This document shows, piece after piece, positions 1 to 8,748 of a stretch of DNA of 64,000 bases. Position 1 is the stretch's first letter, and every line of letters begins with the position of its first letter. The DNA comes from an uncultured Aquimarina sp. (lineage in GTDB: Bacteria > Bacteroidota > Bacteroidia > Flavobacteriales > Flavobacteriaceae), in contig CANMCO010000006.1 of assembly GCA_947496355.1 (NCBI GenBank), positions 248,001-312,000 of the forward strand. Reading direction: 5' to 3'. The notes beneath the pieces are model-generated. The model did no database searches and had not been told where the DNA came from. It saw only the letters and a program-made list of their open reading frames with translations. A program made the position numbers and the translations under genes.

Positions 1-2
1 CA

Positions 3-308
3 GTTCAACTTGTACTAAGGGGAAATCAAATTTCTCCCAATTCTAATGCTATCACTTATGTAAATCATACAGAAAAAACGGTGATTTTAAACCCCAAAGG
101 ATTAACTAAGTTGGATGATGATAAGACCTATCAGATGTGGGCAGATGTTGATGGAGAGATGATTGATATGGGTATTATACCATCTAATAAAGAAATGATT
201 GCTATGAAATACATAGATAATGCAGAATCTATTAATATTACCATAGAGCCCGCAGGTGGAAATGATCACCCTACAGTAGAACAATTGATATCTAATGTTT
301 TACTTTAA
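3..308 (+). CDS. Anti-sigma factor, C-terminal part (5' end outside window)
   Basis: The frame is open from base 3, so the gene is cut by the window edge; the GTG at 81 is an internal valine codon. The roughly 100 residues seen match the C-terminal periplasmic domain of RskA/anti-sigma-K type proteins: a YQMWADVDGE segment followed by an ITIEPAGG turn and a PT motif near the end, which is the usual order in that family. Family members sit in the inner membrane and hold an ECF sigma factor until released. The N-terminal sigma-binding part and the membrane segment are not visible. The next gene starts 2 bases downstream, so both are probably co-transcribed. Confidence 0.75.
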   Translation, partial: VQLVLRGNQISPNSNAITYVNHTEKTVILNPKGLTKLDDDKTYQMWADVDGEMIDMGIIPSNKEMIAMKYIDNAESINITIEPAGGNDHPTVEQLISNVLL

Positions 309-310
309 TC

Positions 311-763
311 ATGATATTTAGAAAAGCAACTCAAGAAGATCTTCAATTCATTGTACAAATGATTGCTTATGATAACCTTGGCAAAACCAGAGAAAAATAT
401 CAAAACCCTTTACCAAAAGAATATATTAAGGCCTATAAAAACATTAGTTCGGACCCCAATCAGGAATTAATTGTTGTTGAGAATCATGACCAAGAAATAG
501 TAGGTACTCTACAACTTACTTTTATTCAATACTTAACCTATACAGGTGGAATTAGAGCTCAAATTGAAGCTGTCAGAATTAGAGAAGATCAAAGAGGTAA
601 GGGAGTTGGGCAAAAAATGTTTGAATGGGCTATAGAACAAGCTAAACAAAGAGGTGCACATTTACTTCAGCTAACAACTGATAAAAAAAGACCTGAAGCA
701 ATTCAATTTTATAAAAAACTAGGGTTTAAAAGTTCACACGAAGGCATGAAACTTCACCTCTAA
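311..763 (+). CDS. GNAT family N-acetyltransferase
   Basis: The 150-residue protein is a single GNAT domain, the usual length. The acetyl-CoA pyrophosphate-binding motif RGKGVG lies at about residues 95-100, and the FYKKLGF signature of the last helix and strand at about 133-139. GNAT enzymes move an acetyl group from acetyl-CoA to an amine; the substrate cannot be read from the sequence. There is no signal peptide, so it is cytosolic. It follows the anti-sigma fragment by 2 bases and is followed by about 75 AT-rich bases before the next gene. Confidence 0.85.
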   Translation: MIFRKATQEDLQFIVQMIAYDNLGKTREKYQNPLPKEYIKAYKNISSDPNQELIVVENHDQEIVGTLQLTFIQYLTYTGGIRAQIEAVRIREDQRGKGVGQKMFEWAIEQAKQRGAHLLQLTTDKKRPEAIQFYKKLGFKSSHEGMKLHL

Positions 764-839
764 TTCTAATTTTACCAAAACCTTAATAATCAAATTAATC
801 ACTAATATTTATATTTCGACAACAACAATACAAATTTTA

Positions 840-1766
840 ATGAATAAATTTACTTTACTTCTACTTCTTATTTTAACGCAAATAGGTAATGCTCAGGAAG
901 CAACTAAAATTAATCATGTATTACCAGAAATAATCTCCAAATTTCCTAATGTAAGAGACTTTACCATATCTCCAGATCAGGATGAAGTGTATTTTACGGT
1001 ACAGGGATACTCTGGTGAACTTTCAACTATAGTCAAAGTCAGTAAAAAGAATGATGAATGGTCAACTCCTGAAATCGCACCTTTTTCAGGAAAATATGAA
1101 GATCTAGAATCCATGTTTTCTCCAGATGGGTTAAAACTTTATTTCGTTTCTGCCAGACCATTAGAGAACACAACGAAAGAAGCAAAAGATCGTGATATCT
1201 GGTATATCGAAAGATCAAATACTGCTTCTGAGTGGTCTACACCAAAAAATATTGGAAGTCCTATAAATACAGATGGAGATGAATTTTATCCTTCTGTAGC
1301 CAAAAATGGTAACTTATATTTCACCAGTACTGCTACTCCTTCTAAAGGAAAAGATGATATTTTCGTTAGTAGATGGGAAGACAATAAATATACAGCGCCA
1401 ATATCACTTAGTGAAGCTATTAATTCTGAGGGGTATGAGTATAACTCCTATATAGCTCCAGATGAATCTTTTCTGATTTTTGGAGGATATAAAAGAGATG
1501 ATGGTTTGGGAAGTGGTGATCTGTATATTTCTTATCTAAAAGAAGGAAAGTGGTCAAAAGCTAAGAATCTTACAAAAGAAGTAAATTCTAACAAAATGGA
1601 TTATTGCCCGTTTTATGATGCAAAGACTAATACATTGTACTTTACAAGTAAAAGAAGTGCAATAAAAGCAGAGCGTCAATCTCAAAATCTGAAAAAACTT
1701 CTACAGACTATGAATTCTTATGAAAATGGTTTGAGCAGAATTTATAGTACTTATATCAAATTTTAA
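840..1766 (+). CDS. Secreted PD40-repeat beta-propeller protein
   Basis: A 308-residue protein with a signal peptide (residues 1-18, ending at NAQ). It carries at least four PD40/TolB-like blades, recognised by repeated SPDG.KLYF-type motifs: SPDQDEVYF near 45, SPDGLKLYF near 97, KNGNLYFTS near 155 and a variant APDESFLIF near 203. Such propellers usually bind ligands or partner proteins in the periplasm or at the surface; no catalytic residues were recognised. The gene stands alone, with non-coding gaps on both sides. Confidence 0.75.
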   Translation: MNKFTLLLLLILTQIGNAQEATKINHVLPEIISKFPNVRDFTISPDQDEVYFTVQGYSGELSTIVKVSKKNDEWSTPEIAPFSGKYEDLESMFSPDGLKLYFVSARPLENTTKEAKDRDIWYIERSNTASEWSTPKNIGSPINTDGDEFYPSVAKNGNLYFTSTATPSKGKDDIFVSRWEDNKYTAPISLSEAINSEGYEYNSYIAPDESFLIFGGYKRDDGLGSGDLYISYLKEGKWSKAKNLTKEVNSNKMDYCPFYDAKTNTLYFTSKRSAIKAERQSQNLKKLLQTMNSYENGLSRIYSTYIKF

Positions 1767-1834
1767 CTCAAAATAATGTTGTCATTTTAACAACACCTTA
1801 TTTCATTTTAAGACCAAATAATAATTCAATTTTG

Positions 1835-1842
1835 TAATTTTG
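1835..1842 (+). promoter_or_regulatory. Bacteroidota -7 promoter box upstream of the iron-uptake operon
   Basis: TAATTTTG is an exact match to the TAnnTTTG -7 consensus of Bacteroidota and ends 17 bases before the TTG start at 1860. No clear TTTG -33 box lies 19-21 bases upstream, so the call rests on the -7 box and its position. Confidence 0.5.
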
Positions 1843-1859
1843 CAAAAATTTAAAAGGTA

Positions 1860-2240
1860 TTGATTAGAATTCTGTTCTCCATACTATTATTTGCAACCTT
1901 TGCAGTACGTCCTGTTATGGAAATCAGTACGGTACTATATTATCAACTCAACATTGATTATATCGTTGATAAATATTGTGTAAATAAAGAACGACCACAG
2001 TTAAACTGTAATGGAAAGTGTTATTTGATGAGCCAAATAAAAACAGAATCACAATCTTCAAAAGAAAATTCTGACACTATAATTATCACAGAATCATTTA
2101 TCCCTTTATTTTTTCAAGAAACCACATTTAGGCTAGAAAAAATGATAACCAATTATAATATTGCGCATAACTGGAAACTTCATCATCTTCAATTTTTAGA
2201 AGTTTCTAATAGCATAGATCACCCTCCTCAATACATATAG
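1860..2240 (+). CDS. Small exported protein with a C-x-G-K-C motif, upstream of a TonB receptor
   Basis: A 126-residue protein, probably starting at TTG 1860 because the frame has no better start and a -7 box lies just upstream. It has a hydrophobic N-terminus, then an RPVMEI segment, a cysteine at about residue 40 and the motif NCNGKCYL at about 49-56. I do not recognise a named family. Paired Cys residues ahead of a TonB receptor and a PepSY reductase-like gene suggest a metal or redox accessory role; this is inference. It is the first gene of a run that continues to 5920. Confidence 0.6.
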   Translation: MIRILFSILLFATFAVRPVMEISTVLYYQLNIDYIVDKYCVNKERPQLNCNGKCYLMSQIKTESQSSKENSDTIIITESFIPLFFQETTFRLEKMITNYNIAHNWKLHHLQFLEVSNSIDHPPQYI

Positions 2241-2361
2241 ATTCATACATGTTTATTTATTTCTAAATCTAGCGATTAGGTTTAGAATATCTTTTTATGA
2301 ATAATTTTCAAAGGAATCACATCGTACAAAATTCCTAAGAAACAACTATATATAATAATTA

Positions 2362-4500
2362 ATGAAAAAATATATTCTACTCGTATTATCGTGTACGAGT
2401 TTCTTGAATTATGCCCAACAATCCTATCAAGAAAAAGTAACAGATAGTGTAACTCTTGATGAAGTTTTGGTCACCTCGGCTAGTAGAGAAATACAAAAAC
2501 GATCAGAAGTACCAGGATCTATTGCAACTATCGATGCAAAAACAATAAAGGAAACTAAAGCGTTTAGTATTGATCAATTGGTAAATCAAGTCCCTGGAGT
2601 ATTTATGTCCACATCCCGAGCGGCTAGTAATGAGCAACATTTTATGGCGGTACGCTCTCCTATTTCAACAAAAGCATTGTTTTTATATCTGGAAGATGGA
2701 TTACAAATTCGTCCTACTTCGGTATTTAATCATAATGCTTTATTAGAAATGAATGATATTTCATTTGGCCGCATTGAAGTTCTAAAAGGACCGGCATCTA
2801 GCATTTATGGTAGCGAAGCTATTGGTGGTAGTTTTAATTTCATTACAAAAAACCCTACAGAAAAGCTTAGTGGTAGTCTTGGTTTTCAAACCAATGATTT
2901 AGGATTGACTAGATATGAATTTGAAGTTTCAGATCAGGTCAACAAAAATCTCGGCTTCTATCTGGGTGGTCAATATGGTGAACGTGCTGGGGGTCCAATT
3001 GAGCATAGTGATTATGAAAAAACGGCCGTAACGTTTAAAACCGTTTATGATATAAATGAAACCACCAAATGGTCCACAGTTTTCGATGTGGTAGATTATA
3101 GGTCCGATATGACTGGTTCACTAAGTGAAGCTGATTACAACGGTGGAAACTATGAAAGTGACCAGACTTTTACAGAACGAGAAGCTATCTCTTTTAGAGC
3201 TAGAACAACGTTAGACAAACTATGGGATGACAACAATAAGACTTCGTTTAATTTTATTGTTAGAGACAATCGAATGGATCAAAATCCTTCATACAGAGTT
3301 CGTCAAACAAGAGAAAATGGTCAATTAACCGGTTTTGGTACTGGAGAAGTAAATTCTAACCAGTTTAAGAGCTTTGTGGGATTAATTCAACATAAACTTG
3401 ATTTTGAATTTGCAAATTCGTCATTGATCATTGGAGCCACAGCTGATTATTCTCCACAAGAGTATGTATCAGAAACAATTGATGTCATAGTAGATATAGA
3501 GACAGGTAGAAACACTGGTTTTAGTATTAACACAGGAGATTTTATTCTGAATTATAATGCTAATATTTTTAATTATGCCGGATTCTTCCAGTATGAAATA
3601 TCACCTGCTGATGCACTAAAAGTTACCGCCGCATTAAGGTATGATGGATTTGAGTATGATTATGATAATCTTGCAGACGGAATAGTAGGTGTTGACGATT
3701 CTGTAGATAATTTTAATAACCTTACTCCAAAATTGGGTGTTAATTATAATTTCACCAAAAAGGCCGGAGTTTATACAAATTATTCTCAAGGTTTTACTCC
3801 TCCTCAGGTTTCTACACTTTATCGTAATCGAGATGAGTTACGCGGTATAAAACCAAGTCGATACCATAACTATGAAATTGGAGGTTATTTTACCGTACCC
3901 TCCAGAATTAAGCTAGATGCTGCTATTTATGTTCTGGAAGGAAATAACACACTAATCACTTTACGAGATGAAAATGACCTGTTTTTTAATACCAATGCTG
4001 GTAAAACCAGATCATATGGTGTAGAATATGGGTTAACCTGGTTTCCTATGAAAGAACTATCTATAACACATAACGGCAGCTATGCTATGCATCGTTATGT
4101 CGATTTTTTTGATAATGGAGTAGATTATTCTGATACCGATAGAGAAACAGCTCCTAATTTATTAGGTACTTCTTTGATCACATATCGTAAGAGTTTTGAA
4201 AATGATTTTGGGTTTAGCCTTACTGCAGAGCATGAACTAGTGGGTAAGTACAACACCAGTTTTGAAAATCAAATAGATAATGAAGATGGCACCTCTAGTA
4301 CAGCTACTTATTCAGGGCATAACATTTTTAATCTAAGAGCAAGTGTAAACTACAAAAGTTTTGAATTATGGACACATGCTCTTAATGTTTTTGATGAATT
4401 GTATGCGGCACGAGCTTCGTTTAATCGATTTAGAGGAGAGAATAGCTATACAATAGGTAATCCAAGAGCGTTTCATTTTGGAGCAAGGTATAATTTTTAG
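2362..4500 (+). CDS. TonB-dependent outer-membrane receptor, siderophore/metal type
   Basis: A 712-residue outer-membrane receptor. After a signal peptide (about 1-18) comes a TonB-box-like segment VTLDEVLVTSASR near residue 30, then the plug domain to about 170 with the RIEVLKGPASSIYGSEAIGG signature, then the beta-barrel ending in the aromatic F of ARYNF. There is no N-terminal carboxypeptidase-like domain, unlike SusC-type receptors, so a siderophore, heme or cobalamin-like substrate is more likely than glycans. The neighbouring PepSY membrane protein supports ferric-siderophore uptake. The exact ligand is unknown. Confidence 0.85.
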   Translation: MKKYILLVLSCTSFLNYAQQSYQEKVTDSVTLDEVLVTSASREIQKRSEVPGSIATIDAKTIKETKAFSIDQLVNQVPGVFMSTSRAASNEQHFMAVRSPISTKALFLYLEDGLQIRPTSVFNHNALLEMNDISFGRIEVLKGPASSIYGSEAIGGSFNFITKNPTEKLSGSLGFQTNDLGLTRYEFEVSDQVNKNLGFYLGGQYGERAGGPIEHSDYEKTAVTFKTVYDINETTKWSTVFDVVDYRSDMTGSLSEADYNGGNYESDQTFTEREAISFRARTTLDKLWDDNNKTSFNFIVRDNRMDQNPSYRVRQTRENGQLTGFGTGEVNSNQFKSFVGLIQHKLDFEFANSSLIIGATADYSPQEYVSETIDVIVDIETGRNTGFSINTGDFILNYNANIFNYAGFFQYEISPADALKVTAALRYDGFEYDYDNLADGIVGVDDSVDNFNNLTPKLGVNYNFTKKAGVYTNYSQGFTPPQVSTLYRNRDELRGIKPSRYHNYEIGGYFTVPSRIKLDAAIYVLEGNNTLITLRDENDLFFNTNAGKTRSYGVEYGLTWFPMKELSITHNGSYAMHRYVDFFDNGVDYSDTDRETAPNLLGTSLITYRKSFENDFGFSLTAEHELVGKYNTSFENQIDNEDGTSSTATYSGHNIFNLRASVNYKSFELWTHALNVFDELYAARASFNRFRGENSYTIGNPRAFHFGARYNF

Positions 4501-4501
4501 T

Positions 4502-4536
4502 AACCAAATCTCACGGGTTTTGAAGTCCGTGGGGTT
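4502..4536. repeat. Imperfect palindrome between receptor and PepSY genes
   Basis: CACGG at 4512-4516 pairs with CCGTG at 4527-4531, and flanking AACC pairs with GGTT. There is no T-run, so it does not look like an intrinsic terminator. It could be an RNA hairpin adjusting relative expression of the two genes, or a dispersed intergenic repeat. Confidence 0.35.
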
Positions 4537-4551
4537 CAATTTACTTAAACA

Positions 4552-5790
4552 ATGAAAAAAAATGAAAAATTAAATAAATGGCTTTGGAAATGGCACTTTA
4601 TAGCCGGGATTGTTTCGCTTCCGTTTATCCTGATATTATCATTAACAGGAGCAATTTATCTTTTCAAAAGTGATTATGAAAAACCCAGACAACGGCATAT
4701 TAAAGAAGTAGTCGTGGCTGGAAAACCTATACCATTTCAAAAACAATGGGAAATTGCCAACGCGATGGCTACTAAAAAACCAAATTCAATGGTATTATCC
4801 ACATCGGCCAATCAAGCTAGTGAGTTTATATCTGGTCGTTTTGGAGGAAAAAGTAGCTTATATGTAAACCCATATTCAGGAGAAGTTTCGGGAGAAATTG
4901 TTTCCAGTAAAACCGATATGTTCAAAATAAGAAAACTGCACGGAGAACTGTTAATGGGTAAGTTTGGTACTAAAATCATAGAACTTATTGCCAGTTGGAT
5001 GGTGGTTTTGATTATAACGGGGCTTTATGTTTGGTGGCCAGGACGCGGATGGAGTCTAAAAGGTTTTTTTATTCCAAGAACAAAAGAAGGAAAAAGAACG
5101 TTCTTTAGAGATTTACATTCAATCACCGGATTTTGGATTTCTGGTCTATTAATACTCATTTTGGCAGGCGGTTTTCCTTGGACCGATGTATTTGGAGAAA
5201 ATTTCAAACAACTACAAAAAATAACCAATACCGGTTATCCCAAAACTTGGGAAGGTCGTGAATTACAATCAAAACCAAACGGTAAATCATTGTCATTAGA
5301 TCAAATGATTACCAAAGTCGAAGAACTTCAGCTTCCAGGAAAAGTAACTGTGCACTTTCCAAAAGGACCAAAAGGTATTTTTAGTGTATCAAACATAAAT
5401 CCATCAGATTTAGAGACTCAAAAAAAGATTCATTTTGATCAATATTCTGGAAAACAAATTTTATCGAATAATTGGCAAGATGTTGGTGTTTTAATGAGAG
5501 GCAGAATGTGGGTAATGGCTTTTCATCAGGGAGAGTTTGGAAAGTGGAACTGGTGGTTAATGCTATTTACAACAATTGCATTAGCCATTATGAGTGTTTC
5601 GGCACTGGTATCTTACGTCTTACGAAAACGTAAAAACTCCTGGGGAACACCAAAAGTACCAACACGTTTCAAAATTGGATATGGCATAATCATTATAGTA
5701 GGCATTCTTGCTATTATGTTTCCGCTATTTGGTGCTAGTCTACTATTAATTGCCATTATAAACCGAAAGCAAACCTTAAAACCTAATTAA
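4552..5790 (+). CDS. PepSY-associated transmembrane protein, siderophore reductase-like
   Basis: A 412-residue inner-membrane protein of the PepSY_TM family. Membrane segments are visible at about residues 13-35, 145-163, 188-208, 340-362 and 375-405. Histidines placed in or beside them (H15 in KWHF, HGEL near 126, LHSITGF near 191, FHQGEFG near 325) are the kind that bind heme in this family. Members next to TonB receptors reduce ferric siderophores and release iron. It lies 51 bases behind the receptor and 1 base ahead of the next small gene, so an operon is likely. Confidence 0.8.
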   Translation: MKKNEKLNKWLWKWHFIAGIVSLPFILILSLTGAIYLFKSDYEKPRQRHIKEVVVAGKPIPFQKQWEIANAMATKKPNSMVLSTSANQASEFISGRFGGKSSLYVNPYSGEVSGEIVSSKTDMFKIRKLHGELLMGKFGTKIIELIASWMVVLIITGLYVWWPGRGWSLKGFFIPRTKEGKRTFFRDLHSITGFWISGLLILILAGGFPWTDVFGENFKQLQKITNTGYPKTWEGRELQSKPNGKSLSLDQMITKVEELQLPGKVTVHFPKGPKGIFSVSNINPSDLETQKKIHFDQYSGKQILSNNWQDVGVLMRGRMWVMAFHQGEFGKWNWWLMLFTTIALAIMSVSALVSYVLRKRKNSWGTPKVPTRFKIGYGIIIIVGILAIMFPLFGASLLLIAIINRKQTLKPN

Positions 5791-5791
5791 T

Positions 5792-5920
5792 ATGCTAACT
5801 TATATTTTAATTGCAGCAATTGCTTTTTGTATTTTCCAGATTATTTTACAAAGCCGTAAAATGAGTAAAATCGGGAAGCAGTTTGAAGAAACAGAACTTC
5901 AACAGAAAAAAGAAAAATAA
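5792..5920 (+). CDS. 42-residue single-pass membrane peptide
   Basis: ATG at 5792 begins 1 base after the PepSY gene's stop and the frame closes with TAA at 5918-5920. The first 20 residues form a hydrophobic membrane helix (MLTYILIAAIAF onward), followed by a charged tail rich in K, E and Q. Its position suggests translational coupling to the PepSY gene and a role as a small partner subunit; that role is inferred. No family recognised. Confidence 0.55.
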   Translation: MLTYILIAAIAFCIFQIILQSRKMSKIGKQFEETELQQKKEK

Positions 5921-5950
5921 TACCTTTAAAACAACAAAAAATCAATACTT

Positions 5951-6379
5951 ATGAAATCACCATTTTTATATTCGACACTCGCTTTAATTTTATTATTTAT
6001 ATCGTGTAATCAATTGTCTAAAGAAGAACAGGAGTTTGATGCTCTAATGCAAAAGGTGATAGATGTTCACGATGAAGTAATGCCAAAAATGGGCGAGATG
6101 AGTACTTTGATCAAAGAGTTAGAATCTAAAATTGATACAACAGCTTCAGGAAAATCTCATGCCAAAGCTCAGGAAAACCTTAAAGATTCGTATGATTTTA
6201 TGATGCAATGGATGGGTGATTTTAGTGAAAAATTTCCTCATACAGAAGAAAAACTGAGTTCCGAAAAAATGAATACACAAATGAAATTACTTAAAGAAGA
6301 AGAAGTTAAGGTAAATAAACTACGAGATCAAATCAATGCTAGCATCGATGATGCTAAGAGACTATTAGAAAAGTCATAG
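5951..6379 (+). CDS. Small helical lipoprotein
   Basis: A 142-residue lipoprotein with a signal sequence and lipobox LFISC (Cys at about 19). The mature part is almost entirely charged helix with heptad-like spacing (KEEEVKVNKLRDQI near the C-terminus), suggesting a coiled coil in the periplasm. Similar flavobacterial proteins are often labelled viral A-type inclusion protein, which only reflects the coiled coil. It starts 30 bases after the 42-residue peptide gene, so it may be the last gene of the iron-uptake run. No function is proposed. Confidence 0.65.
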   Translation: MKSPFLYSTLALILLFISCNQLSKEEQEFDALMQKVIDVHDEVMPKMGEMSTLIKELESKIDTTASGKSHAKAQENLKDSYDFMMQWMGDFSEKFPHTEEKLSSEKMNTQMKLLKEEEVKVNKLRDQINASIDDAKRLLEKS

Positions 6380-6447
6380 CAGGCTATTGCTTTATTATTT
6401 GCAAAAAAGTTTTACTTTAGCGGTTGCAACAAATCATATTAAAATCG

Positions 6448-7275
6448 ATGAAAAGAATTATTTTATTTGCTACAGTATTATTCATTTCAATCTCTTCTGT
6501 AAATGCACAGAAGAAAAAAGATCTTCTTGATGAAATAGATAAACTAAGAAAAGAACTAAAAACGACTAAAGGAGAGTTAAACGATTCTCGTAAAAAAGAA
6601 AAAGCCACTTTAACCAGAATTGAAACTGTTGAAGCCCAGATTAAGGATCTTAAAGAGACTAACGCCACGCTATTATCCAATATGGGAAATTTTACTGAAC
6701 TGTCTAAAAAGAAAGCTCAAAATCTTGAGTCTTCATTAGTGAGTCTTCAGGAAAAAGACAAACAGCTTAAAACTATTAATGATGCCATAAGTGATAGTGA
6801 TGCAGCTAAGCTTGAAACCTTAAAGGTGTTAAAGAATGCATTAGGAGATCAAGCTAATACTATTGCCATAAAAAATGGAAGTGTACTCATAACCTTAGCC
6901 AATACCATGTTATTTGGTGACAACGATAAAAGCTATGTTCTTGACGAAAAAGCAAAAGGCATATTGGGCAAAATAGGAAGTGCATTGAATGCAAAACCAG
7001 ATTTGAAAATAATTGTTGAAGGAAATAGCAATGCTCTTAATATAAAGGATAAAAGCACAACCGACAATTGGGATCTAAGTGCCAAACAAGCTGCCGCTGT
7101 AGTAAGAGCGTTGCAAAATGATTTTAAAGTAGATCCAAAAAGAATGGAAGTTCTGGGAAAAAGTGAATATGGTTCAGAAAGTATCGAAACTTCAACTAGA
7201 ATTATTATAGATGCTAAGTTTGATGAGTTTTATGGGCTTGTAAAAGAAAACATGAAAAATGCATCCAAAGGATAA
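6448..7275 (+). CDS. OmpA family protein with coiled-coil stalk
   Basis: Chosen start ATG 6448 gives 275 residues and places a normal signal peptide (MKRIILFATVLF to NAQ) at the N-terminus; the frame extends upstream only to a TTG at 6424. Residues about 20-110 are a Lys/Glu-rich coiled coil. Residues about 140-260 are an OmpA-like peptidoglycan-binding domain, with the DLSAKQAAAVVRAL helix and a VLGKSEYG segment near the end. Such proteins tie the outer membrane to peptidoglycan. A strong terminator follows 25 bases after the stop. Confidence 0.8.
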   Translation: MKRIILFATVLFISISSVNAQKKKDLLDEIDKLRKELKTTKGELNDSRKKEKATLTRIETVEAQIKDLKETNATLLSNMGNFTELSKKKAQNLESSLVSLQEKDKQLKTINDAISDSDAAKLETLKVLKNALGDQANTIAIKNGSVLITLANTMLFGDNDKSYVLDEKAKGILGKIGSALNAKPDLKIIVEGNSNALNIKDKSTTDNWDLSAKQAAAVVRALQNDFKVDPKRMEVLGKSEYGSESIETSTRIIIDAKFDEFYGLVKENMKNASKG

Positions 7276-7300
7276 GTAAACTAACTACAGTTTTATATTA

Positions 7301-7329
7301 AATCCGATCAATATGATCGGATTTTTTTT
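7301..7329 (+). terminator. Intrinsic terminator after the OmpA-family gene
   Basis: A perfect 10-bp stem (AATCCGATCA, loop ATA, TGATCGGATT) runs directly into a run of eight T. Confidence 0.9.
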
Positions 7330-7356
7330 CCCTACACCTAAGATTTAACATGAACT

Positions 7357-7389
7357 TTTGAATGCTAGTTTAATAATTTAATATATTTA
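7357..7389 (+). promoter_or_regulatory. Promoter of the MarR-GNAT gene
   Basis: TTTG at 7357-7360, 21 bases, then TATATTTA at 7382-7389. This fits the Bacteroidota TTTG-N19-21-TAnnTTTG pattern with one mismatch, 30 bases ahead of the ATG. Confidence 0.6.
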
Positions 7390-7409
7390 CGTAACTAGTT
7401 ACGTAAATA
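7384..7409. promoter_or_regulatory. 26-bp perfect palindrome, likely MarR operator
   Basis: The sequence centred on TTACGTAACTAGTTACGTAA is its own reverse complement over 26 bases. It covers the 3' part of the -7 box and the expected transcription start, and ends 9 bases before the MarR-type gene. MarR dimers bind palindromes of this size, so autorepression is the simplest reading. Confidence 0.7.
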
Positions 7410-7418
7410 ATTATATAA

Positions 7419-8390
7419 ATGAACTTTTTTGATAATGTTGGCTTCATGGCTATCGGTACCAGGCTAAGGATGCTTAGCGAAAAAATGACCGAAGATGCTT
7501 CTAAAATCTATGAAATGTATAATGTTGATTTAAAACCTAAATGGTTTCCTGTTTTTTATGTTTTATCCCAAAATGAAGAAAAATCCATTACTATAATCGC
7601 CAATGAGATTGGGCACTCTCACCCTTCTGTAAGCAAGATCGTAAAGGAGATGATTAAAACAGGAATTCTATCCGAAAAAAAAGACACAAACGATGGAAGA
7701 AAAAACAACATAAAGCTTACAAAAATGGGCAAAACAATCGCCAATCAAATTAAGGATCAGTATATAGACGTAGAAAATGCAGTAGCCAAAACTCTAGATC
7801 AAAGCAGACACAATATGTGGCGAGCTATGGAGGAGTTTGAATTCTTACTAGACCAAAAATCTATGTTACAACGTGTTACTGAACAGAAGAAAGCCAGGGA
7901 AGCAAAACAAGTAAAAATTATACCTTATACTCCTAAGTATAAGATATTATTTAAGCAGCTAAATGAAGAATGGATTAGGGCACACTTCAAAATGGAAGAA
8001 ACAGATCGAAAATCTCTTGATAATCCGAAAGAGTATATCTTGGACAAAGGCGGTGAAATATTGATTGCATTATATAAGGAAGAACCTGTTGGTGTTTGTG
8101 CTTTGATAAAAATGGAAGATCCAAACTATGATTTTGAGCTTGCAAAAATGGCCGTTTCCCCCAAAGCAACAGGAAAAGGCATTGGTTGGATTCTTGGTGA
8201 TGCTGTTATCAAAAAAGCGCATGTAATGGGTGCTCAAAAAATTTATTTAGAAAGTAATACGGTTTTAAAACCGGCAATTAATCTATATCATAAACTAGGG
8301 TTCAAAAAAGTAATTGGGTATCCTACACCATACGAGCGATGTAATATCCAGATGGAATTGGAATTAAAAAATTACCCAAATATTAATTAA
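7419..8390 (+). CDS. Bifunctional MarR-type regulator / GNAT acetyltransferase
   Basis: A 323-residue fusion. Residues about 1-145 form a MarR winged helix: SITIIANEIGHSHPSVSKIV is the recognition helix region and DGRKNNIKLT the wing. Residues about 160-320 form a GNAT domain, with the acetyl-CoA motif ATGKGIG near 250 and LYHKLGFKK near 290. This fusion is known in Bacteroidota; the acetylation substrate is not known to me. The gene has its own promoter overlapped by a 26-bp palindrome, so it probably represses itself and the GNAT ligand or product may act as effector. Confidence 0.85.
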   Translation: MNFFDNVGFMAIGTRLRMLSEKMTEDASKIYEMYNVDLKPKWFPVFYVLSQNEEKSITIIANEIGHSHPSVSKIVKEMIKTGILSEKKDTNDGRKNNIKLTKMGKTIANQIKDQYIDVENAVAKTLDQSRHNMWRAMEEFEFLLDQKSMLQRVTEQKKAREAKQVKIIPYTPKYKILFKQLNEEWIRAHFKMEETDRKSLDNPKEYILDKGGEILIALYKEEPVGVCALIKMEDPNYDFELAKMAVSPKATGKGIGWILGDAVIKKAHVMGAQKIYLESNTVLKPAINLYHKLGFKKVIGYPTPYERCNIQMELELKNYPNIN

Positions 8391-8748
8391 AATATAAGGA
8401 CTTGTTTTCGGTGATGGAAAGGAGTTGAATATAAAAATCCTTCATAATGGATTTGTTTACATGTTTCACCTCAACTCCCCCATCCCGAATTATAATTTAA
8501 CAAACATTGTATTTAAAATACATATCAAAAATACCATTTAGTAAATATATTGCGCTATGATTTTTTAGATATTACTTTGTAGGCTACAATAACACAAAGA
8601 ATTCTACTTGTGTGTTTTATTACATATCTCTTAAAATAAAATGAACTTAACACCATTCTATAAATAAATGCTAAAAGGGTTTTTAAGCAAACTAATCTCA
8701 CCAAAAATTCGTAACTTATTAAGATATAGACTTTAAACCTCATCCACA
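8391..8748. other. Gene-free stretch with a long imperfect stem-loop
   Basis: No coding frame is supported here. At 8413-8484 nested inverted repeats occur: GATGG (8413-8417) with CCATC (8480-8484), GGAGTTGA (8421-8428) with TCAACTCC (8471-8478), and an internal AAATCC/GGATTT hairpin. The rest is AT-rich and unremarkable. The structure may end transcription of the MarR-GNAT gene or be a small structured RNA; it lacks a T-run. Confidence 0.45.
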
